Of a stretch of DNA of 15,253 bases, positions 9,304 through 15,253 are shown in pieces. Made by a program: the position numbers and the translations under genes. The first letter of the stretch is position 1. Each line of letters opens with the position of its first letter. This DNA comes from an uncultured Aquincola sp. (lineage in GTDB: Bacteria > Pseudomonadota > Gammaproteobacteria > Burkholderiales > Burkholderiaceae). The stretch spans positions 1 through 15,253 of the forward strand of contig CAKZXL010000647.1 of the NCBI GenBank assembly GCA_937883885.1. Direction: 5' to 3'. The notes below the pieces were generated by a model that was not told where the DNA came from, searched no databases, and saw only the letters and a program-made list of their open reading frames with translations.

Positions 9304-10260
9304 ATGACTTTGGCTGATGCTGTATTGGTGATCGTGGTGCTGTTCAGCCTGTTCGCGGGCTGGCAGCGGGGCTTCCTGCTGGCCACGGTCGAACTGGTGT
9401 GCCTGGTGGCGGCCGTGCTGCTGGCCTTCGTGGCGTACCCGACGGTGGCCGATGAGCTGGTGCGCTGGCAGGCCGAGCTGGGCGTGTGGGCGGCGCCCTT
9501 GAGCTTCCTGGGCGTGTACGTGCTGGGCCGCATCCTGATGGGGGCGGTGGCCCGCGCGGGGCTGCGCCGTCTGCCCGAGCGGGCGCACGGGCACGGCATC
9601 AACCGGGCGCTGGGCGTGCTGCCCGGTGCGGCCAACGGGCTGATCAACGCCACCATCGTGGCCATGCTGCTGCTGGTGATGCCTTTTTCCGACCGGGTGA
9701 GCACCGCGATGCGCGACAGCCGGCTGGCCGAGCGGCTGGCGGCGCCTGCCGAATGGGTGGAGGCGCAGCTGGGCCCCATCTTCGATCCGGCGGTGCAGCA
9801 GACGCTGCACAAGCTGACGGTGCGCCCCGGCTCGCGCGAGACGGTGAAGCTGCCCTTTGCCGTGAGCCAGCCGCGGCCACGCCCCGACCTGGAGGCGCAG
9901 ATGCTGGTGCTGGTGAACGAAGAGCGCGGCCGCCAGGGCCTGAAGCCGCTGGTGGCCGACCCCGCTGCGGCGGAGGTGGCGCGTGAACACTCGCGCGACA
10001 TGTTCGAGCGCAGCTATTTCTCGCACATCACGCCCGACGGGCTGGACCCCTTCGACCGCATGCGGGCCGGGCACCTGCGCTACCTGGCCGCCGGCGAGAA
10101 CCTGGCCCTGGCCCGCACGCTGGCCATGGCGCACCGCGGCCTGATGGAGTCGCCCGGCCACCGCGCCAACATCCTGCGGCCGGCCTTCGGCCGCGTGGGC
10201 ATCGGCATCCTCGATGGCGGCCGGCATGGGCTGATGGTGACCCAGAACTTCCGCAACTGA
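9304..10260 (+). CDS. CvpA-domain membrane protein fused to a CAP/SCP domain
   Basis: The 318-aa product joins two known modules. The N-terminal CvpA (colicin V production family) domain has four predicted membrane segments at about 4-22, 24-45, 61-81 and 107-127, with the typical RGF after the first. After a linker (about 130-194) comes a CAP/SCP domain at 195-318: LVNEERGRQGLKPLV, H229 (AREHS), FSHITPDG (239-246), GEN with E265, and ESPGHRANIL (282-291, H286). These His/Glu positions are those of the CAP cavity. The same layout, CvpA membrane part plus exported enzyme domain, is known from mycobacterial MarP (with a protease instead), so the CAP domain probably faces the periplasm. Substrate and function are unknown. 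A strong terminator lies just upstream, so a promoter is expected within 9257-9303; none is clear to me. The ATG has only a weak AGG upstream. Confidence 0.9.
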   Translation: MTLADAVLVIVVLFSLFAGWQRGFLLATVELVCLVAAVLLAFVAYPTVADELVRWQAELGVWAAPLSFLGVYVLGRILMGAVARAGLRRLPERAHGHGINRALGVLPGAANGLINATIVAMLLLVMPFSDRVSTAMRDSRLAERLAAPAEWVEAQLGPIFDPAVQQTLHKLTVRPGSRETVKLPFAVSQPRPRPDLEAQMLVLVNEERGRQGLKPLVADPAAAEVAREHSRDMFERSYFSHITPDGLDPFDRMRAGHLRYLAAGENLALARTLAMAHRGLMESPGHRANILRPAFGRVGIGILDGGRHGLMVTQNFRN

Positions 10261-10338
10261 GCGGCCCCGCGCAGGTGCGCCTGGGCTGGTAGGCTTGGGC
10301 CGTTGTTGCCTTGCGCCCTGCGCTGCCCGGGAGGTTTC

Positions 10339-11820
10339 ATGCAGCGTCCTTTGCCCGTCGGCCAGAGCTATGAACGGCTCTGGCTGGAGGAAGCGCCCGA
10401 TGCCCTGATCGTGTTGTCACCCACGGGCGAGGTGCTGCTGTGGAACCGCATGGCCGAAGCCACCTTCGGTTACGCCGCGAACGAAGCCCGCGGCCAGTCC
10501 TTGCTGGACCTGATCGTGCCGGCCGACCGCATCGAAGAAGAACTGGCCGCCCGCCGCTCGGCGATGGAGGCCGACGTGCTGCTGCGCGCCGCCCTGCGTT
10601 GCCACCGTGATGGCCGGCTGCTGTACGTCGACCTCAACCTGCGCGCGGTGCACGAGGCCGGGCAGCCCAGCGGCCTGGTGATGAGCTGCCGCGACGTCAC
10701 CGCCTTCAAGGTGGCGCGCGACGCCACGCAGGTGGAGCAGCGCTACCGCGACCTGCTGGAGTCGGTGCCCGACGCCATCATCATCGTCAACCAGGGTGGG
10801 CGCGTGGTGCTGGCCAATGGCCAGGCCGAGCGCATCTTCGGCTGGAGCCGGCAGGAGATGGTGGGCGCCCCGATGGAGATGCTGATGCCCGCGCGCTACC
10901 GCAGCGCGCACCACGGGCACCGCGTGCGCTTTCACCGCGCGCCGCAGGTGCGCAGCATGGGCGCCGGCCTGGAGCTGTACGGCCTGCGGCGCGACGGGCA
11001 GGAGTTTCCGGTCGAGATCAGCCTGAGCCCGCTGGACAGCGAAGACGGCGGCCTGGTGATGAGCGCCATCCGCGACATCACCGACCGCAAGCAGGCCGAG
11101 ATGGCGCTGCAGAAGATGAATGCCGAGCTGCGTGTGGCCAACCAGGCCAAGGACCGCTTCCTGGCCACCATGAGCCATGAGCTGCGCACGCCGCTCAATG
11201 CCATCCTCGGCTTCACCGGCATCCTGCTGATGCGCCTGCCCGGCGAGATCAATGCCGAGCAGGAAGGCCAGCTCAACATCGTCAAGAGCAGTGCCGAGCA
11301 CCTGCTGCTGCTGATCAACGACCTGCTGGACCTGGCCAAGATCCAGGCCGGCATGTACCGCCTGTCGCCCGAACTGGTGGACGTGGGCGCGCTGGTGGCC
11401 GAGGTGCAGGCCCAGCTGCAGCCGCTGGCCCGCGCCAAGCAGCTGGCGCTGCGCCTGCAGCAACCGGCCGAGCCGCTGCTGCGCCAGGCCGACCGCCGCG
11501 CGCTGCGGCAGATCGTCATCAACTTCGCCAACAACGCCATCAAGTTCACCGACCGCGGCAGCGTGCGCCTGACCGTGGACCATGCCGACGGCCAGTGGTG
11601 GGTGGAGGTGTGCGACGACGGCATCGGCATTTCGGCCGAAGACCAGGCACGGCTGTTCTCGGCCTTCACCCAGGTGGGCGACCCGCGCCGCCGGCCCGAT
11701 GGCACCGGCATGGGCCTGCATGTGTGCGCCACGCTGGCCACGCTGATGGGCGGGCGCATCGCGGTGCGCAGCGAGCCGGGCGCGGGCAGCTGCTTCACCC
11801 TGATGATGGAGGGTGCCTGA
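10339..11820 (+). CDS. Soluble histidine kinase with two PAS domains
   Basis: A sensor kinase that probably phosphorylates the receiver protein encoded next to it. The 493-aa product has no membrane segment. PAS1 is at about 11-122 (YERLWLEEAPDALIVLSPTG), PAS2 at about 134-252 (YRDLLESVPDAIIIVNQGG). PAS2 resembles the FixL-type: MLMPARYRSAHHGH places H191 where FixL has its haem-ligand histidine. A coiled linker (252-275) leads to HisKA with H280 in SHELRTPLNAILGF, then HATPase_c with N-box NFANNAIKFT (395-404), DDGIGI (426-431) and GTGMGL (455-460). No receiver is attached. ATG at 10339 is chosen for its GGGAGG (10329-10334); an upstream TTG at 10303 is less likely. The response regulator begins two bases after the stop. 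Confidence 0.93.
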   Translation: MQRPLPVGQSYERLWLEEAPDALIVLSPTGEVLLWNRMAEATFGYAANEARGQSLLDLIVPADRIEEELAARRSAMEADVLLRAALRCHRDGRLLYVDLNLRAVHEAGQPSGLVMSCRDVTAFKVARDATQVEQRYRDLLESVPDAIIIVNQGGRVVLANGQAERIFGWSRQEMVGAPMEMLMPARYRSAHHGHRVRFHRAPQVRSMGAGLELYGLRRDGQEFPVEISLSPLDSEDGGLVMSAIRDITDRKQAEMALQKMNAELRVANQAKDRFLATMSHELRTPLNAILGFTGILLMRLPGEINAEQEGQLNIVKSSAEHLLLLINDLLDLAKIQAGMYRLSPELVDVGALVAEVQAQLQPLARAKQLALRLQQPAEPLLRQADRRALRQIVINFANNAIKFTDRGSVRLTVDHADGQWWVEVCDDGIGISAEDQARLFSAFTQVGDPRRRPDGTGMGLHVCATLATLMGGRIAVRSEPGAGSCFTLMMEGA

Positions 11821-11822
11821 TC

Positions 11823-12599
11823 ATGGCCGTCATCCTGGTGGTCGAGGACCACGCCATCAACCTGTCGCTGATGAGCTATTTGCTCAAGGCCTTCGGGCAT
11901 GCGGTGCTCACCGCCAGCGACGGCGAGCAGGGCCTGGCGATTGCGCGCGAGCAGCTGCCCGACCTGGTGCTGCTGGACATCGAGCTGCCCGGCATGAGCG
12001 GCATCGACGTGGCCGGCGCGCTGCGCGCGGACGAGCGCACCGCCCACATCCCGCTGCTGGCGGTGACGGCCAGCGCCATGCGTGGCGACCGCGAGCGGCT
12101 GCTGGCGCTGGGCTTCGACGGCTATGCCAGCAAGCCCATCGACCCGCGTACCTTCACCGGCTGGATCGAGGGCTTCCTGAAGCCGCCCGCGCCGCAGGCC
12201 GAGCAGCCGCTGCTGCTGGTGGTGGACGACGTGCCCACCAACCTGCTGCTCAAGCGCAGCTGCCTGATGCCCATGGGCTTTCGGGTGCTCACCGCCACGC
12301 GGGCCGATGAAGCGCTGGCCATGGCCCGCATCAACCGGCCCGACCTCATCCTCTCCGACGTGGGCATGGCCGATGGTGATGGCTTCGAGTTCATGGAACA
12401 GGTCAAGCAGGTGCCGGGGCTGCGCGACGTGCCCTTCATCTTCATCACCTCCACCCACCACGACCTGGCGATGCAGCAGCGTGCGCTGGCCATGGGCGCG
12501 GCGCGCTACCTGATGCGGCCGATCGCACCCGAGCTGCTGGTGGCCGAGGTGCGCGCCTGCCTGGCCGCTGCCGCCGGTGGCGACAGAATCGGGCCATGA
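11823..12599 (+). CDS. Response regulator with two receiver domains and no output domain
   Basis: The 258-aa product is two CheY-like receivers in tandem. REC1 (about 2-119) has E8/D9, phospho-acceptor D52 (LLDIELPGMSG), T82 (VTASA) and K104 (SKPID), so it looks fully active. REC2 (about 129-247) has D135/D136, D179 (LSDVGMADGDG) and T209 (ITST), but the conserved Lys is Arg: R232 in LMRPIAP. No DNA-binding, GGDEF or other output domain follows, so it is likely a phosphorelay or protein-interaction partner of the adjacent kinase. GGAGGG at 11808-11813, inside the kinase gene, serves the ATG at 11823. The stop overlaps the next ATG in an ATGA arrangement. Confidence 0.92.
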   Translation: MAVILVVEDHAINLSLMSYLLKAFGHAVLTASDGEQGLAIAREQLPDLVLLDIELPGMSGIDVAGALRADERTAHIPLLAVTASAMRGDRERLLALGFDGYASKPIDPRTFTGWIEGFLKPPAPQAEQPLLLVVDDVPTNLLLKRSCLMPMGFRVLTATRADEALAMARINRPDLILSDVGMADGDGFEFMEQVKQVPGLRDVPFIFITSTHHDLAMQQRALAMGAARYLMRPIAPELLVAEVRACLAAAAGGDRIGP

Positions 12600-13399
12600 T
12601 CAACACCCCCGCACCGCTGGAAGAAGGCCCGCCGCTGCTGCAGACCGATACGGCCAGCGGCATCGCCACCCTGACGCTGCGCCGCCCCGGCCAGCGCAAC
12701 AGCCTGACCGACGACGACCTGCACCATCTGCTGGACTGCATCGCGCAGGTCAATGCCGATGCGGCGCTGCGGGTGCTGGTGCTGCGGGCCGACACCGCCG
12801 GCCAGCCGCGGCCGGTGTTCAGCGCGGGCTACCACGTGGGCGGTTTCGACCGTGGCGACCATGGCCCGCAACTGTTCGAGCGGGTGCCCGATGCGCTGGA
12901 ACGCGCCCGGCCGCTGACGCTGTGTGCCCTCAACGGCAGCGTGTACGGCGGCGCCACCGACCTGGTGCTGGCCTGCGACCTGCGCCTGGCGCTGGCCGGC
13001 AGCGAGCTGCGCATGCCGGCCTGCAGCCTGGGCCTGCACTACTACCCCACCGGCCTGCGGCGCTACGTCAACCGGCTGGGGCTGAACCTGGCCAAGCGGG
13101 CCTTCCTCACCGGCCGGCCGCTGGCGGTGGAAGAGCTGGCGGCCCAGGCCGCGCTGTTCGAGCAGGTGCTGCCCGCGGCCCAGTTCGAAGAGGCGGTGCT
13201 GCACACCGCCCGCCATCTGGCCCACATGGCGCCGCTGGCGGCCCAGGCCACCAAGCAGTCGCTCAACGAGATCGCGGCCGGCCGCTTCGACGAGGTGCTG
13301 CTGCGCGAACGCGAGGCCATGAGCATGGCCAGCGCCGACTTCGCCGAAGGCCGCGCCGCGATGGCGGCCAGGCGGCCGCCCCGGTTCAGCGGGCGCTGA
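12596..13399 (+). CDS. Enoyl-CoA hydratase/isomerase (crotonase) family protein
   Basis: A crotonase-fold protein, expected to bind an acyl-CoA; its reaction cannot be told. The 267-aa product has the CoA/oxyanion-hole segments: LRRPGQRNSL (28-37), PVFSAGYHVGGF (73-84) and NGSVYGGATDLVLACD (113-128). The two glutamates used by true enoyl-CoA hydratases seem altered: the first (in GGGCEL of rat crotonase) aligns with D122, and the second (in QPEILLG) aligns with A142 in MPACSLGL. It is therefore unlikely to be a standard hydratase; an isomerase, hydrolase or binding role is possible. Its ATG overlaps the response-regulator stop by four bases, and its stop overlaps the convergent PEP-CTERM gene by 14 bases. 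Confidence 0.88.
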   Translation: MINTPAPLEEGPPLLQTDTASGIATLTLRRPGQRNSLTDDDLHHLLDCIAQVNADAALRVLVLRADTAGQPRPVFSAGYHVGGFDRGDHGPQLFERVPDALERARPLTLCALNGSVYGGATDLVLACDLRLALAGSELRMPACSLGLHYYPTGLRRYVNRLGLNLAKRAFLTGRPLAVEELAAQAALFEQVLPAAQFEEAVLHTARHLAHMAPLAAQATKQSLNEIAAGRFDEVLLREREAMSMASADFAEGRAAMAARRPPRFSGR

Positions 13400-14045
13400 T
13401 GCGACGCGCGCCCGACCGGCTGCGCGCGACCGCCACCAGCCCCAGCCCAGTCAACCACAAGGCCGTGGTGGCGGGCTCGGGCACGGCGGTGACGGACACG
13501 TTGTCCAGCAGGCCGCCGGCCATGTCGGACAGGCCTTGCGCCTCGAAGCGCAGCACGGCGCTGCCGCTGCTGCCCAGGTCAACGCGGCCCACGTAGTGCT
13601 GCCATTGCAGCGTCGAGCCGCCGGCCACGCCTTGCAGCACCGTGCCCTTGAGCGAGCCCAGGCTGAAGCCCAGGTCCTGCGTGCCGGCCGCCCAGCCGGG
13701 GCGCGCGGCGTACCAGAAGCTCAGCTCCACCCAGCCCGTGGCCTGCACGGTCTGGGTCATCCAGCTGTTGCGGTAGGTGTCCAGCTCCACCCAGTTGGCG
13801 CCGTCCTGCGCAACCAGGTTCTCGAAGCCCTGGTTCTGCAGCTCGATGCCGCCGAAGCGGCCGTCGATGGTGGCCGGGTCGCCCTGCCAGCCGGTCAGCG
13901 TCTCGGTGATGGACCAGTAGGCGTTGGGGGCAGGGTCGGCCTCGAAGCTGCCATTGCGCACGAGGTTGGTGGCCGCGAGCGCGGGGCCGGCCAGGCCGCA
14001 GAGAACGGTGGGCAGCAGCAGGGCCAGGCGGGCGTTGGACTTCAT
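13386..14045 (-). CDS. PEP-CTERM sorting-domain exported protein
   Basis: A secreted protein anchored or processed through the exosortase system, which recognises the C-terminal signal. The 219-aa product has a signal peptide (1-24, hydrophobic core 7-20, cleavage after PALA), a beta-rich body that opens NLVRNGSFEADP and holds WVELDT and ELSFWYAARPGW, in the style of DUF642-like or galactose-binding folds, and a C-terminal tripartite signal: VPEP (188-191), a hydrophobic helix (193-208) and an Arg-rich tail. The body family is a guess from style. ATG at 14045 is favoured over a GTG at 14054 because GGGAG (14058-14054) sits eight bases before it. It follows the lipoprotein gene by 29 bases on the same strand. 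No exosortase gene is in the window. Confidence 0.91.
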   Translation of the reverse strand: MKSNARLALLLPTVLCGLAGPALAATNLVRNGSFEADPAPNAYWSITETLTGWQGDPATIDGRFGGIELQNQGFENLVAQDGANWVELDTYRNSWMTQTVQATGWVELSFWYAARPGWAAGTQDLGFSLGSLKGTVLQGVAGGSTLQWQHYVGRVDLGSSGSAVLRFEAQGLSDMAGGLLDNVSVTAVPEPATTALWLTGLGLVAVARSRSGARRISAR

Positions 14046-14074
14046 CACGAGCACTCCCGGTCAGACACACATCG

Positions 14075-15166
14075 TCAACGTGAAAGCGGGAGGTTAGCAG
14101 GTGTATCTGCACGCCTGCCCAGCCGTTCGAGCTTGGCGGCATACAGGGCGCGCAGCGGCGGGTCGGGCTCCAGCGCAGCGAGCTGTGCCACCAGTGCACG
14201 CGCCTCGGTGTGGCGGCCCTGGGCCTGCAGCGCACTGGCCAGGTTGGCCAGTGCATCGGTGTTGGTGGGGGCGCTGGCCAGCACCTGGCGCAGCAGCCGC
14301 TCGGCGTCCACCGGCAGGCCGGCGCGCAGGTACACCACGGCCAGCGTGTTGCGCGCGGGGGCGAATCCCGGTGCATGGCGCAGCGCCTCGCGGGCCAGCG
14401 CGTGGGCGTCGGCCAGCCGGCCCTGGGCCACCGCCTCGGCGGCGCGGTTGTTCATGAACATGGCCAGCACGGTGGCTTCGTCGATGGGCTGGCGGCGCTG
14501 GCCGGTCAAGTCTTCGCCGGGCAGGAAGTCCACCGTCATCCAGGCCGAGGCATCGAAGCCGCTGCTGCCGCGGTCGCGCAGCGGCCGGCCCAGCGTCAGG
14601 TTCACATGGCCGCTGGTCAGCAGCAGGCCGGCTTCCCGGCGGTAGCTCACTTCGCCGGGCACCAGGTTGTAGGTGACGCTGATGCCCTGCGCCTTGGCCA
14701 GCGCGGCCGTCATGATCACCAGCGACAGGCAGTTGCCGGCCCGCGCCTCGAAGGCCTGGGCGGCCGTGCGCGTGGTGCTGGCGTCGTAGGCCAGCTTCAG
14801 GTCGCCCAGGGTGTTGAGCGCACGCACCAGCGCGGCCGGCCTTCGCCGCTCTTGCGCGGTGCCGGGCAGCGCGGTGGCCAAGTAGTGCTGCATCTCGGAG
14901 CTGAGCGCGAACACCTCGGCCGCGGTGGGGGGTGGCGCGGCTGCCGCAAAGCGCGGGTCGGGGGGAGGCAGCTCGGGCGCGGTGGCCGGCGGTGCGACCG
15001 TGGCCGTGCTGCAGGCGCTGAGCATCGCCAGCAGGCCCAGCGCCGCCAGCAGCGCGGGCCACGGGTGGGTGCCGCGGGGGCCGCAGGTGGGGGCCGGTGG
15101 CAAGGCCCTGGCGTTGATTCCGTGCGGCGGCCCGTGGGGGCCACCTGGCTGTGCCGCTGACTTCAT
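14075..15166 (-). CDS. Lipoprotein with transglutaminase-like domain and TPR repeats
   Basis: The 363-aa product begins with an unusually long n-region (about 35 residues), then a hydrophobic segment (36-48) and lipobox LSAC with lipidated C52, so it is predicted to be membrane-anchored on the outer side of the inner membrane or in the outer membrane. A Pro/Ala-rich spacer (55-82) follows. Residues about 84-220 look like a transglutaminase/cysteine-protease fold with an intact triad: C146 (ARAGNCLSL), H187 (TSGHVNL) and D213 (TVDFLPG). From about 238 to 352 there are two to three TPR units (for example residues 270-297 and 301-334). The start at 15166 is firm: AGGAGG (15179-15174) lies seven bases upstream. 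The gene is followed by the PEP-CTERM gene, suggesting a cell-surface role; protein cross-linking or peptide cleavage is possible but not shown. Confidence 0.88.
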   Translation of the reverse strand: MKSAAQPGGPHGPPHGINARALPPAPTCGPRGTHPWPALLAALGLLAMLSACSTATVAPPATAPELPPPDPRFAAAAPPPTAAEVFALSSEMQHYLATALPGTAQERRRPAALVRALNTLGDLKLAYDASTTRTAAQAFEARAGNCLSLVIMTAALAKAQGISVTYNLVPGEVSYRREAGLLLTSGHVNLTLGRPLRDRGSSGFDASAWMTVDFLPGEDLTGQRRQPIDEATVLAMFMNNRAAEAVAQGRLADAHALAREALRHAPGFAPARNTLAVVYLRAGLPVDAERLLRQVLASAPTNTDALANLASALQAQGRHTEARALVAQLAALEPDPPLRALYAAKLERLGRRADTPANLPLSR

Positions 15167-15173
15167 GGCCGGG

Positions 15174-15179
15174 CCTCCT
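15174..15179 (-). promoter_or_regulatory. Strong Shine-Dalgarno of the lipoprotein gene
   Basis: The minus strand reads AGGAGG seven bases before the ATG at 15166. It fixes the start and shows that the long charged/Pro-rich n-region of the signal peptide is truly part of the product. The remaining bases to 15253 hold a 6-bp hairpin (15206-15211 with 15218-15223) and no clear promoter. Confidence 0.8.
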
Positions 15180-15253
15180 GCAGGCAGACCCCGGCACGCT
15201 ACGCCTGCGCCTGAAGCGGCGCAAGCGCGCGGGCCCTGAAGGCGCTTCTGTCA

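Noticed and set aside
10303..10338. TTG start that would extend the kinase by 12 residues.
   Set aside because: The ATG at 10339 has a GGGAGG just upstream and gives a normal N-terminus before PAS1.
15206..15223. Six-bp hairpin upstream of the lipoprotein gene as a regulator or terminator.
   Set aside because: Short, no T-run, and easily expected by chance in this GC-rich sequence.

Overview
This is a gene-dense, GC-rich chromosomal window carrying 15 protein genes and one tRNA, with no mobile element, CRISPR array or phage gene seen. The gene set and order (cheR-cheD-cheB, slpA-ispH, serS followed by tRNA-Ser, a PEP-CTERM protein, a CvpA-CAP fusion), the heavy G/C third-position use and the FixL-like PAS/histidine kinase style point to a motile betaproteobacterium of the Burkholderiales, probably near the Rubrivivax/Leptothrix/Ideonella group. 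That placement is inference from protein style, not from a search.

Left part (1-4870): a minus-strand chemotaxis adaptation operon, cheR-cheD-cheB, begins at about 2776 and runs out of the left edge. A good match to a flagellar sigma-28 (FliA) promoter lies upstream of cheR at 2885-2911. Divergent from it, on the plus strand, is a tight three-gene unit: a cytoplasmic GGDEF diguanylate cyclase, a MinD/ParA ATPase of the FlhG/FleN type, and a group II truncated haemoglobin. It suggests a link between c-di-GMP, flagellar number or placement, and oxygen or NO.

Middle part (4871-9256): radC and an Smr-domain gene form a minus-strand pair joined by a 4-base overlap. Divergent from radC is slpA-ispH (FKBP-type prolyl isomerase and last MEP-pathway enzyme, overlapping by one base), then serS. 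Two strong GC hairpins sit between ispH and serS. Just after serS is tRNA-Ser(CGA), with its own promoter and a textbook intrinsic terminator, so the synthetase and one of its substrates are adjacent.

Right part (9304-15253): a membrane CvpA domain fused to a CAP/SCP domain; then an apparent operon of a soluble double-PAS histidine kinase, a double-receiver response regulator and a crotonase-fold protein with unusual catalytic positions (2-base gap, then 4-base overlap). Facing it on the minus strand are a transglutaminase-like/TPR lipoprotein and a PEP-CTERM exported protein, 29 bases apart. The crotonase and PEP-CTERM genes overlap tail to tail by 14 bases. No gene-free stretch exceeds about 160 bases.

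The window is mostly ordinary core genome. The less routine parts are the cyclase/FlhG-like/globin unit, the PAS2 domain with a FixL-type histidine, the second receiver with Lys replaced by Arg, the crotonase tied to a two-component system, and the lipoprotein/PEP-CTERM pair.
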